DNA of 64,000 nucleotides from Zoroaster sp. YZ-2022 (lineage: Eukaryota; Echinodermata; Asteroidea; Forcipulatida; Zoroasteridae). The notes beneath the pieces were generated by a model. The model saw nothing but the letters and a program-made list of their open reading frames with translations. It was not told the DNA's origin and searched no databases. Positions within the stretch are counted from its first letter, which is position 1. Every line of letters starts with the position of its first letter. Shown in pieces: positions 47,788 to 58,682 of this stretch. Location of the stretch: positions 25,094,163-25,158,162 of the forward strand of contig CM055830.1 of assembly GCA_029582265.1 (NCBI GenBank), in the 5' to 3' direction. The position numbers and the translations under genes were made by a program.

Positions 47788-50700
47788 GTAAGTTGGATGA
47801 ATAACAAAAATAATGGTGAACTATTCCAGAATTATTTCATGTATAATATTTATTTTTGTTAAATAAAACGCTCATTGAAATTATTTTTGTATCGTCCATG
47901 TACGTAATTCGCCGCACTCTTGCCCCACCACCAGTGTGGCACGGACCTGTGCCACACTGGTGGGGCAAGCCGCACTCGTGAAATGACGCACCTATACTTT
48001 TGGCTTAGCATTTCTCGGAAAACTTACAAAACTATGGCGTATTACTGGTTGCATAAACTTATCTAAGTCGTGCTTGTTACAGAAATAAAAATTATAGTGA
48101 AATTGTATGATTTACTGGAAAGTTAGTGCTTGTGAAAGTGGAAAAAGTTGTTTAACCACTGATTTTACTAAAATTGAGGTCATAAAATCCTTTACTATTT
48201 AAAATAGTAAAGGATTTATGACCTCAATTTTTTTTCACGAACATCTGTGATTTTATTGTTCTATGCCGTCAACAAGCTGTTTGTGGAAACCAAAATATAT
48301 GAATGCTTTGCATTTGCAATGATTCTTTAAAGTAGGCAGTTTCATGAAAATTTGAAGTTGCTTCAATGCTTTTAAATGTCATATCACTGGATAGAACAAA
48401 AAATTAGAAAGAAAATGAGGGGTCAATGGTCATGATAGGTTAACCCTATGCAAAGTTACAAATTTTTGTTGATTTAAATATTTGGTCATTTTTAAGATCC
48501 AGTTTCAATGGAAAAGGTTGTGACCGAATGTGCCTGCAATGTATCCTTGTACTTTGTTGTAGTACTAACAAAGTCTATTTTCAGCAAGTTGCACTGTTTT
48601 TAAGCCAACGTTACAGTTGGCATGGATTGATCATTTAAGATAACCACGATGTGTAGTATCCATTTATCGACACTAGAAGTGACTACATCCATAGACTACC
48701 CTTTATATTAGAATTTTACCATGAAAGTTCGGCAGGTCACAAACCTTTACAGTACAAAAGCATATGAAAAATAGCGCCACCAACGGCGGTTTGCGTGAAT
48801 CTGCCTATTTAAAGAAATATTACTGATCCTCAAAATGGACACGTTCCTTATAATTATAGAAGAAGCGAACGAAGAAGTCCTACTTAATTTGTTGGTGTTT
48901 ATTTCGACGGTAGTGGAAAAGTACTATTGAGAAAATGAAACATTAATGGTTATGAAAAGAAATCTTTTATTTGACAAAATGTTAACAGCATTTTTACACA
49001 TTTCAAAGTTTTAAAGTACTTTTTGCAAAAATTTTAACCACCTTCCATTTTATTGGTCTTTCAAGAATATTGATTAAAAGTTTTGAGAGCTTCTCCACAT
49101 TATACCATTTTATTTAAAAAATCGAAAACAATGTTTTTATTTTCAAGATTAAAAACAATTTTACAACCATCTGGAATAAGATGAAACATGATTCAACTGT
49201 TTTTCTTCTTGGGTACATTTTCTGTTCCCCATGAACTTTAACAGTTTGGGGGTGAGTCATTATAATACATGTACCAACATATCAATTTTCTGATGACCAC
49301 AATTCTGTGCGGCTCAAAAAACGGCGCTCAAGACGTCCACGCGTTGATCATGCATTGAAATTCAGCATTTTACAAGAGAATCCTTCACTGAAACAAACTG
49401 AAACACCAAACTACTAATTTCATTTGTAAGTTACCGTCCAGTTGATTATATAACCTTAGGTGTGTCATTTCGGGTAAATTGAGGATTATGTTTGATTTAC
49501 TCTCTTACTTTAACCCTAACCCTGCCAGACGCAGCAAAGTGCATCAGGTGGAAAAGTCTGGTGCACTTTGATGGATTCAGCTGTCAACACCAGTGCATAT
49601 GCAGCCAAGTCTGTTTCTATTGAGAGCTGGTCCCATTGAACAATGCCAGAGTTGTATCCTGCTGCGTTTGGTGACCACAGACTCTGAGGCAGTTCGGCCT
49701 TGAGATTTGTGACCTGATGGATTTTGCTGCACTGGGCAGTCAAGTCACTTTGACAAACGATGCAATCTGTTGCATCTGGCAGGGTTTCTAGCCAAAATAC
49801 CCTGGAGGGTTAGGGATAATGTAGTCCGAATGCCTCTTCCGTTCACAGTCTCCTATTTATAAAATAATTATGTAATTTGTCACTGTGTTAGGGAGCGAGT
49901 TTGTACCAACGGGGCGAGATTGTAAGGGGCAAGTTTGCCAGGAGAGGCGAGTTGACTGGCATGTGTCATTGGATTCCTTGACTTTCATATAAGGCAATGC
50001 AAATTTGTTCTGGATTCTACCTGTAGGCAACAGCCAGCATACACAAACAGTATCTGATGATGTCACACATATGACATCGCTTGTTTACAAAAGAGCCCAC
50101 AAACTGAGGCATGCATACAATCTGATATTTTGACCAGAAACAATAATTATTTTTATTATACAGCAAAATAAAGATAAAAAATGTATTAGGCTGGTACATG
50201 TGTACAGTCCTAGTTCAGTCTCTTTATTAATCAATCTTCAACATTAGTCTGGATGCATAATTGCTGAATTTTATGTAAACGATCAGAGTTATTGTTTTGA
50301 TACTTGGAAAACTTACTATTTGCTGGATACTTTTTAACAACGTTCAAAAGTTTAGTTATGTTTATATCCATACTCAAGTTGTATTTGATTATCTATCTTT
50401 ATTTTGTAGAGAGGATTACTTCAACAAACAACGTGTTGAGAATGAGTTTGATCCATCAGGCAAAGGAATACACACAACAACTCCTCTAGTAGTAAGATAA
50501 CTTTTCATGTTTCACAATCTATATTTGTGTATGTTTATTTCTAATTAACTACTGTTACTTCCACTGTTGTGGAGTTCATACAGTTTGCCTGTGAGAATGG
50601 AGCATCAGAGCCTTTTTCCTTTCTCTTATCCACCTACCTCCTTCCAATAAACCTTTTCCTATTTTCATATGACCAGGAACAGGGCCAGTAAATTGTCATT

Positions 50701-53583
50701 AACCCTCCTATGCCCAGGCTGAAATTTGGCCCAGTCAGCACGGCACCCACAGACACTCACTTGAGTATTTTTGGTTGCATTGCCAATTGGTAGGTCAAAC
50801 CAGAGTCACACAGCTAGAGCTGTGAATGTACTGTCAGTGGTTTTATTTGACCTTGTGCACTGCACAAAGTCAATGGGTTGGGAGTTACATACAAATTTTG
50901 AGTGTCTTTGGGTTTGACCTCCTATCACAGCCACATGTGCTTGCATGTATTTGAGTGCACTGCACAAAGTCAATGGGTTAAGAGAGACATACAAATTTTG
51001 AGTGTCTTTGAGTGTTAAACCTATAGGAGGGTTAAATTGTATTTGTGAAAAGTGGCATAAATAAAAAAAGCTAAATTAATAATTAAATTTCTGTGTAAGA
51101 GTGTACATACATACATTGTATGGTAGGGATTGGTGCTAAATTGTTGTCACCCTATAATACAAGGTAGAAAAGACTTTGCTTGGAAACGAATAAGTGTGAA
51201 CAGTCACAACATAACGATTTATGCTCTAAAACATCAGACCTATAGATATTTAGGTTTTAAATTTATCCATAGTCTCATTATATATTGATTATATTGATTA
51301 TCAAGATCATTCCTGGTCATCCATTTTAGATGCAGCTAGAGCTAAGCTATCTTCAAGCAGCAGAGCAACAATGGAAGACAAAGAAGGGCAAGAATATAAG
51401 ACAAAAGAATGAGGAGACAAAACTGAGCAAGAAAGAGAAACAGAAAAAGGATGGAGAAAAGACAGAGCTTTCACCTACAGTCAAGAAAAACAGCAAGGTT
51501 AAGTCAAGGATCAAAGGTTCTGAGATTGAAAGAATTACCATGAATGCCCAGACAGCATTGGTAAGTTTATCAAGCATTTAGCCTTGACCAAGGCATGTCG
51601 GAATGGTTTGGTCGCAAAATTTTGCCCAGCTCAGTTGTCCAAACTCTCGGTCGCAACACTGAGATGGACATAGCACACAGATCCATAATGCATACTATAT
51701 ATATGTACAATTAAGTACACTATTATCAAGGTCAAAGTAGGGGCCTGTGATTGGCCATAATTTAAAATAATCCACCCACAAATTAAGAATTCTTGCAAGA
51801 GGAATTTCCATAAGAATAGATAGAGAAATAAAGAAACACATAAACTCTAGATTACAGAACTTCTGTCAGAAGGATCAAGCATAGTCACGACTTGGTTATT
51901 GATCTCTCTGTACAATATGTGTGTAGACCCTATGTAGGTGTTATTTGAAATAAACACTTTAATCGTTATTACATTACATTATACTGGTACACATACCAGT
52001 GAACACAACATACATTTAAACATAATAATGGATGACTTTTCTAATCCTTTATAACAGAGCCAAGTATCAGTAAATAAGATACACAATGTTCATCGCTATC
52101 GACCACATCTAATACCTGAAGAATATATTGACTTGGTAAGCTATGACCACATCTAATACATGTACCTGAAGAATATATTGACTTGGTAAGCTTAACCATC
52201 TAATACCTGAAGAATATATTGACTTGGTAAGCTTAACCATCTAATACCTGAAGAATATACAACTGTATTGACTTGGTAAGCTTAACCATATTGTTAGATC
52301 ATATGGGCTTAAAGACTTCTTTCCAAATACTACAGTGTGCACACACAAGCTCATTATTATGCGCAATGCATGCTGGTCTAGCTATATTATCAAAATATTG
52401 TTAAACTGACCTTACTTCACCTCTAGTACTAATGTTACAACCACACTACTGGACACCGCTGTTTAGATTGTCTGATTACAAACTACACAGTATTGTCATG
52501 GGGAAATGTGAATGCTGATTGCTTGCTAGACCAAGATGCATATCCCGTATCCCACAGAAACAAACCAAAAATTGGAAATTGTAGAACATGGCCGGCGATA
52601 CATCTTTAATAGATAACCTTATTTAATGTTACTGAGTTGACTTCTATTTGTGTATTTGTGCATGAGTTAAACATAATAATAATAATAATAATAACAGGGT
52701 TCGTACGGGTCATGGAAAACCTGGAAAGTCAGGGAATTTTGCTTTTGCATTTTCCAGGCCTTGAAAGTCATGGAAAAGGGTAAACTTCTTTAAAAGTCAT
52801 GGAAAGTCATGGAATTTTAAGACTTATTAAAACCAGTTCGCGTCGGAGGCCGTGTACACACGCAATGTTTTTTCGCACCGCGGATCGGAGAGAGTCTAAA
52901 CACGCCATAGGAAACTCGGGAATATTTGTATGCATGCTCGGTTGACATGATAACAAGCCACGTGCGTAAAGTGACATGCACGGAAGACGTGACCACACGC
53001 TGTGGAAGCTTCCATTGTCCTTTCGGGTGACGTGAAAACACGCCATTTTGGCAGAGCTCGTGCTTCGGTTGACGTGTTATTGTGCAACACTTGTTCGGCA
53101 CAAGAGCGGGGGCCATGTAAACCCGCTCGCTTCACATGGGTGGTTGTGCGGGGGACCTGTTCCACACCTTTGTCTTTGTCTCCATTGAAATCTGTAAAGC
53201 TGCAGTATACTAAAATTTCTAGACCAATTACCGTGCACCATTGTTAATCGGTACGCCACTCGGATAATGGGGAAGGAATCCTTCCTCCATGCTCGGTTGA
53301 CATGTAAATACGACGAAGAATTCTTTCGAGGGCTCGGTGGACTTCTAAAGACGCAACACCAAATACGCCCTCCTGGCAATAATTCCTACGGGAAACTCGC
53401 CAATTTATCTGCTAATAAGCTAAATGGGGGTGTCTCGTCTTAGTTTCATTGACGTAACCAAAAAAAATTCACGCAAAAAAAACCGCGAATCGAAAAGTCA
53501 TGGAAAAGTCATGGAATACTTATGGAATACTTGTTGTAAAGGTCATGGAAAGTCATGGAATTATCTTAGTAAAAAAGTGTACG

Positions 53584-53633
<50 letters not shown>

Positions 53634-56600
53634 TGGACTTATATGGCGCACGTATCCACCAAACTGGTGCTCAAGGCGCATTACATTATTACCCCTGCTC
53701 ATCAGGCTCATAAATCATTCCTGAAACCATCTCGGCTCCCTGGGGAGTATACAGCTCAATTGCTGCCATTTCAGCGCATATGAACTAGTCAAACACAACA
53801 ACCAACTCTGCCCTCACAGGTACCCATTTACCCCTGGGTGGAGAGAAGCAATTATGGTAAAGTGTCTTGCTCAAGGACACAACCACCCCGGTGCACTAAA
53901 CCACTCGACCATGGCACTCCATCTGTATACACAAGGTGCATACACATACACAAGGTGCATACATATACACAAGGTGCAACAATGCTCAGAACTCTGTTAT
54001 TGTTTCTGTTAATGGGAAAAATTCAAATATGTCTAATCACAATTGGCTAACTTGAGTAGGTCATCATCAGATCTTATGTGTTACTTACTGTATAGCTGTC
54101 TAACAGATCATGGATGTTTAACATATTACCTAAACACAGTTAAACCTAATCTAAATTGTGGAGATAATCTCCATTGTGCTGGCAATAATCCTAGTTAGGA
54201 GAGGATTACCACATATTTTATACACTAGACAGCCTATTTTGCATACAACCATTTGCATCCTTTTATAGAAAAACATGATGCAGTTACCAAACAAGTATTA
54301 ACCCTCCTGTGCCCAGGCTGAAATTTGGCCCAGTAAGCACCGCACCCACAGACAGTCACTTGAGTATTTTTGGTTGCATTGCCAATTGTTCACACATGTG
54401 TATAAGAGTGCTGGAGATAGTGGCAAAGTCAAACACACTTGTGTATGTCTTACAAGTTATATGCAGAGTCACACAGAGCTGTGTATGTACTGCATAAGAT
54501 ACAGTCGAGTGGTTTTGATTTGACCTCCTACCATAGCCACATGTCCTTGCATTTATTTGAGTGCACTGCACAAAGTCAATGGGTTGGGAGTTACATACAA
54601 ATTTTGAGTGTCTTTGATTGTTAAACCTATATTCAATATTCAATATTAAGGAAAACAAAACTTTTGAATATTGTTTTCAGGGGAAAGTTGCCCGTGTTTC
54701 TCACCATGTGAATGCAATCTTGAATACTGAATATGCATTGAAATGTGCAGAAGACAATGGTAAGTTTCCCTTGTAGAAGTTGAGGATAATTAAATTATAT
54801 AATACTCCGTTTGTATGAGTTTATCATGTTTTTTCCTGATTTCCATACCCATCCATGGTTGTCTTATCTGCTGAATAGCATTGTGCAACTGAACAAGCTC
54901 TTCTTTCTTGTCTATGCAGTAAATAAATGCCACAATCTACTGACCATAACTCACCCTATCCGTCTTGGCATTTTGATGTGATCTTTGAAGGACTGAGAAT
55001 GTCTATTACATGTCTATTTGTCTTACACATTCTCTGTGGGTTTGTGTTTGGTTATCTCCCTACACAGACTGTATGTCAGATATTATTTTTGCCCTGTGAA
55101 GGGCATTTGTATCTGTCCTTTTTCTCATGATATTCCATGTATTTGTTGCAGATGATCGTGAAGCAGCTAGAAAGTATAAAGAAGAGAAGAATGAGGTAAG
55201 TTTTATACATAAAGAGCAGTATAGGATTAGCCTTGATGTATTAGACACATGGCCATTAAGTGCTTTGTATCCTATGGTAATGATGCTCTATAAATGCATT
55301 GTATTACATTATTACTAACACTGACCAATTTAAGTACTTCGGTAAATATTTATTTATTTTATTTATTTATTTATTCTGGTTTATTTAAAAAAAACATGGT
55401 TGGCAGTCACATAAGTGACTGAAATAACCTTGCTTACAATTACAACTATACAAAAAGCATTTAAAAAATACATATTAAGCCATTTAAAAGAAGAATTTTT
55501 GTTTTGTTTTGTTAAAACAGCAAAATTGCAGTGGTGAAAAACAAAAAAAGAAAAGAAAAATGTATAAAAATTATTATTAAAATTATAAAATTCTTGCAAG
55601 GGCAGGAATAGTGGAGTTCTTATATCTTTGTGTTCTACAATGGGGAATAATTAAGCCAGAGGTGGTAGTATCCCTAAGTTCCCTAACAGTACAACTTGAT
55701 TTCTGAGGAGGGAGCATATGTCTAAACTTACTAGAATTCAACAATTTATTGCCAAACTTAACGAGCAAATTATGTCTTCTAGATTCTAGTGAAGAAATTC
55801 GTAAGAGTTCTAGAGTCATAGAATAACTGTTGTAATTCTCATAGCCAATAATAAAAGCAGTAGGCATCCAAAAACGAAAGGCACAATGAGTGCTAAATCT
55901 GGCCAAGATAAATGTATTTTGGTACTTATTTTAGCACACCATTGTCAATTCTGATTTCTTTCTTTTTCTTTTCTCTTTTGAATTCTTCAATTCTGCCAAC
56001 TTTGACTCAATTTCTGTTGCTTATTCGTCACAATGACATCTGCAAATCTACTGTCATTATCAATCACAGACTTTCAGCTCAATCTCTTCCTACATGTAGT
56101 GTTAATCATTATGCACACATCAAGGGGATTTTGGATGTTATAAGAGGTGACACACAAATATAATAGATTTTATTAAAGCATAAGAGATTAAAGATATATC
56201 ACCCGTGTTTGGGCCAATTTGAAATATTGTTTTTATTTACAGTTTCCGACATCTGAATTTCATAACTTTTATTTCTATTTTGATTTTTTTTTTTCAACAA
56301 GATTATTTTTCAGAATTAGTTTGCTTTATAAATTCTATTTTGTGGGTCGTCTTAGCCTAAGACGGGCGATATTATCTTTAAAAAATCAGCTGCTGTAAAC
56401 CATTAACCAGTTCGCACCGGGAATTAAAAAGTTTTTCCGAACCCCGTGGTGGGTTTATTTTTACCGCACAAACACGACCAATGGTGCTCACCAGAGCGTG
56501 ACCGGGGAGACCGCCTCTTCCACCGTATGCTTATGGCTCGTTGCCACGTCGACCAGGAATCTATACAAATATTCCCGAGAATCCTGTGGTGTGTTTAGAC

Positions 56601-58209
56601 GCTCTCCGATCCGCTGTCCAAAAAAAAATTGCGTGTATACACGGCCTCCGACGCGAACTGGTTAAACATCAGTATACTGCATATCAACACATGACATAGT
56701 TCATTCCATTTCACCTTTATGGTTGACAGTGTGAGGCAAAGAAGAGAGATAATAAAAGAGAGAGTCAGACAACACCAAGCACTGACAGCCAACAGAGGAA
56801 GACCCCTCTATGGCTCAGGTAATCCATCTCATTGAATTCAAATGCACCTTTATTTCTATATTTGTGACGGGCTCTGCGAAAATGAGTCGCTTCTCGCACG
56901 GCCTATTTCCACGTACAGGGTTGATGAATGTTTGGTGGGTGAAAAAAAAATTGGAAATTGATTTTCTGATTATCCATTATTTCGGTTCTTTAGTATCTGT
57001 ATTTTCATATTTATGAATCAAAAAAGCTATTGGTAACTATGCACATTTTATTAGTAACCTTCTGAAGTCATGGGTTTTTACAGGTTTTTTTTAAAAGGCA
57101 ATTTCTCCTATACGGGTTTACTCGATTGTTGACATAATACATATTTTCAAAAGGGGATAACTTTTGAACCGGACATGCCACAGTTGTTTAACAGGTATCT
57201 AAATGAAGCTTATTGCATGCTCTTTTCAGCCATGTATATAACTAAAAAATGTTCCCCCCATGTGACTCATTTTCGCAGAGCCCGTCACATTTATGCTTAT
57301 CACTAGAAGTCTGTTACATACAGGAAGTGTGCCAGTCGTGTAATAACCTCGTCCACGGTATTGTACCCCAAAAACAATGAATTTAGGGCATTCATGACAT
57401 TGCATTCCACAATGTCTCAAAAAGAAGCAACTAGTACATCCTTGGTGACTTTCTTTTAAGACAGGACCCATCATAAATTAATTCTAGCACATAATTATTG
57501 TGAAACCATGCTTCTACAAAATATTTTTTTGAAATATGTCATCTTAAAAGCATTTGTTTTACTTAAGTGCTCAAGTAAAATAGTTCAATGTTCTGATGGA
57601 AACAATATTTAGTTTTGGAAATTTCTGATAAAAGCAGCCACAATATTTACATAGTGCATGATAGTAATAAAACATTATATATTTGTGTCATTTTCTAGGG
57701 TACAAATGGAGAAGAGTCGGAAAGACTCAAATAACGAAAGTAATTCAGAAGAATCAAAACAAGAGAAAGGAGAAGACAGAAGGGATGAGGACGCAAGAGA
57801 TGTGTCTGAGGATGAAGATACTAGCAGACAGGATGAGGAGCAGGATATGAACAAACCAAGGAGAGGAAATGGTGATGACGACATCCATACAACAGATGAT
57901 ATAAAAGATGTTAAAGATGATATAAAAGATGTGAAAGATGAGAAGATCAAATCATCAAATGAAGAAATAATGGATGATGATGTGAAGGATGAGAGAGGAA
58001 TAAAACAAGAAGGAAAGGATGAGATAATCATTGATGTCCAGGATGATAGGAAAGAGATAGGGGCAAGAAATGATGAAAATGATGGCATTGAGAAGGAGGG
58101 AGATAATAATAGCCAGGAAAGAACTGATGAGGGTCAGGTTGTAGATGGAGACAGAACAGAGGAGTATGTTAGAACAGAAAGCATGCTATCATTAACTGTT
58201 ATTAAGTAA
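47741..58209 (+). CDS. uncharacterised highly charged protein, 8 exons, 386 aa
   Basis: Family not recognised. Exons: 47741-47787, 50410-50491, 51330-51560, 52058-52135, 54681-54759, 55152-55195, 56730-56818, 57699-58209. All have GT/AG borders and consistent phases from ATG to TAA. Layout: a short N-terminal part (MADESAEVAKLVQQKLEDYF), a Lys/Glu-rich helix-forming region from exon 3, an Arg/His segment (HNVHRYRPHLIPEEYIDL) then KVARVSHHVNAILNTEYALK in exons 4-5, a basic linker, and a 170-residue Asp/Glu/Lys-rich tail with repeated DDIKDVK. No signal peptide or membrane segment is seen. The ATG is preceded by a CRE-bearing segment, and an AATAAA follows 97 bases after the stop. The exon 4-5 segment looks like the likely conserved core, by inference only. 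It could be a cilium- or chromatin-associated coiled-coil protein, but nothing here shows that. Confidence 0.85.
47919..47969. other. strong hairpin in intron 1 of the third gene
   Basis: CTTGCCCCACCACCAGTGTG then GCAC, pairing with GTGCCACACTGGTGGGGCAAG. About 21 pairs with a 3-base bulge and a 6-base loop. Could be a fold-back element or a small-RNA precursor. Confidence 0.6.
48171..48231. other. near-perfect hairpin in intron 1 of the third gene
   Basis: AAAATTGAGGTCATAAAATC at the left and GATTTATGACCTCAATTTTT at the right with CTTTACTATT / AATAGTAAAG between: about 30 pairs, almost no loop, one unpaired A. Confidence 0.65.
48232..49509. other. intron 1 of the third gene
   Basis: AT-rich unique sequence. 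No exon or repeat recognised. Confidence 0.4.
49510..49817. mobile_element. TTAA-left element with GCCAGACGCAG
   Basis: TTAACCCTAACCCTGCCAGA at the left; CTGGCAGGGTTTCTAGCC and GGAGGGTTAGGG at the right. The right TTAA is lost. Resembles 24419-24688 at its ends. Confidence 0.5.
50410..50491 (+). CDS. unknown charged protein, exon 2
   Basis: Acceptor TTTTGTAG, donor GTA|GTAAGA. Encodes EDYFNKQRVENEFDPSGKGI and HTTTPLV. An alternative donor three bases earlier (CTA|GTAGTA) would drop one Val and keep the frame. Confidence 0.8.
50699..51035 (-). mobile_element. piggyBac-like MITE, family R, copy 3
   Basis: TTAACCCTCCTATGCCCAGG and CCTATAGGAGGGTTAA, inverse orientation to 40358-40733. Both TTAA borders intact. 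Confidence 0.85.
51330..51560 (+). CDS. unknown charged protein, exon 3
   Basis: Acceptor CATTTTAG, donor TTG|GTAAGT. 77 codons, beginning MQLELSYLQAAEQQWKTKKG and becoming very Lys-rich (KLSKKEKQKKDGEK). Probably helical or coiled coil. Confidence 0.82.
52058..52135 (+). CDS. unknown charged protein, exon 4
   Basis: Acceptor TATAACAG, donor TTG|GTAAGC. Encodes SQVSVNKIHNVHRYRPHLIP and EEYIDL. The 3' end with its donor is repeated three more times just downstream. Confidence 0.8.
52101..52288 (+). repeat. tandem copies of the exon 4 end with splice donor
   Basis: TACCTGAAGAATATATTGAC then TTGGTAAGC occurs as the real exon end and as later copies, the last with a six-base insertion (ACAACT). 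GT of each donor: 52136, 52186, 52227, 52276. Confidence 0.9.
52675..52696. repeat. (AAT)n microsatellite
   Basis: About seven units, just before the GGGTTCGTACGGGTCATGG repeat. Confidence 0.85.
52697..53594 (+). repeat. GTCATGGAAA repeat with a GC-rich insertion
   Basis: GGGTTCGTACGGGTCATGGA at the left and AAAGTCATGGAATTATC ... GTACGATCCCTGAAT at the right. Between about 52828 and 53490 lies a GC-rich block starting AACCAGTTCGCGTCGGAGGC, related to the TTAA element at 56403-56665. Confidence 0.55.
53585..53925 (-). mobile_element. tRNA-derived SINE, inverse
   Basis: AAT run (about 13 units), CGCACGTATCCACCAAACTG, body, and a damaged head (CACTCGACCATGGCACTCCA). Part of the tRNA-like region is deleted. 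Confidence 0.83.
53926..53981. repeat. ACACAAGGTGCATACA short tandem repeat
   Basis: Three units next to the SINE head. Confidence 0.8.
54298..54630 (-). mobile_element. piggyBac-like MITE, family R, copy 4 (truncated)
   Basis: TTAACCCTCCTGTGCCCAGG at the left; the right end fades after TTAAACCTATATTCAAT without the GGAGGGTTAA border. Ends 50 bases before exon 5. Confidence 0.72.
54681..54759 (+). CDS. unknown charged protein, exon 5
   Basis: Acceptor GTTTTCAG, donor AATG|GTAAGT. Encodes GKVARVSHHVNAILNTEYAL then KCAEDN. Phase 0 in, phase 1 out, matching neighbours. Confidence 0.82.
55152..55195 (+). CDS. unknown charged protein, exon 6
   Basis: Acceptor TTGTTGCAG, donor GAG|GTAAGT. A 44-base microexon-like piece encoding DREAARKYKEEKNE. 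Confidence 0.78.
56187..56382. mobile_element. TIR element ending in AAAGATATAT, copy 2
   Basis: TTAAAGATATATCACCCGTG and GACGGGCGATATTATCTTTAA. Related to 19900-20242. Confidence 0.58.
56403..56665. mobile_element. TTAA-flanked element with CCAGTTCGC ends
   Basis: TTAACCAGTTCGCACCGGGA at the left and CCGACGCGAACTGGTTAA at the right. GC-rich, 263 bp; the right arm matches 52830-52930. Confidence 0.72.
56730..56818 (+). CDS. unknown charged protein, exon 7
   Basis: Acceptor GGTTGACAG, donor TCAG|GTAATC. Encodes CEAKKRDNKRESQTTPSTDS then QQRKTPLWL. A MITE starts 45 bases after the donor. Confidence 0.78.
56863..57289. mobile_element. TGTGAC-end MITE, family B, copy 2
   Basis: TGTGACGGGCTCTGCGAAAA and its inverse. 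427 bp, about 160 shorter than 32980-33564 through loss of the centre. 45 bases after an exon donor. Confidence 0.87.
57290..57470. repeat. dispersed repeat fragment
   Basis: AGGAAGTGTGCCAGTCGTGT, GGTATTGTACCCCAAAAACA and ATTCATGACATTGCATTC parallel 31560-31670 and 34510-34585. Confidence 0.5.
57699..58209 (+). CDS. unknown charged protein, terminal exon
   Basis: Acceptor TTTTCTAG. Opens VQMEKSRKDSNNESNSEESK. It is dominated by Asp, Glu and Lys, with DDIKDVKDDIKDVKDE in the middle, and ends SMLSLTVIK before TAA. The opposite strand is also open here, a by-product of the composition. Confidence 0.85.
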
Positions 58210-58305
58210 ATATACGTATCTGAGGGTTTGCCTTGTCTATCCATAAACAAAACTATATCCTGTATTCAGACTGTAACAAGGGAATGAAAATGTAAAACAT
58301 TTTTA

Positions 58306-58311
58306 AATAAA
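58306..58311 (+). terminator. polyadenylation signal AATAAA
   Basis: AATAAA 97 bases after the stop of the third gene, in AT-rich sequence. Its position fits the 3' end of that transcript. Confidence 0.5.
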
Positions 58312-58682
58312 ATATAAATTTTGGAGAATTTTAATTAAGGGGTGACAGATTTAAAAAAAATATGTCTGTGGTAAATGGGAAATATTTGTAATAGAGAAAT
58401 TATATTTTTATAAGGGATTGAAGTTTAAAATGAGAATTCTTTCAATTTTGTATTCAGACATAGAATTAAATGTTTTATATTATTACTTTCAGTCATAGTG
58501 ACTTGAATGGATTACAATGCAATCAGGTGAAGCATTTATGGTAAATGACAATATATTGATAGCACTGTGTACATGTATTGTGAAATATTGATTAATATCA
58601 CATTGCAACCATGCTTGTCAGATTCCCTGCATGATATTGCATAAGTATTTAAATTAGTAGAAACCTCAAAACTTCCCAACCT

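Noticed and set aside
57675..58088. 137-codon minus frame opposite the terminal exon
   Set aside because: Mirror of a GA-rich coding exon; Ser/Phe-rich by composition and without splice sites or motifs.
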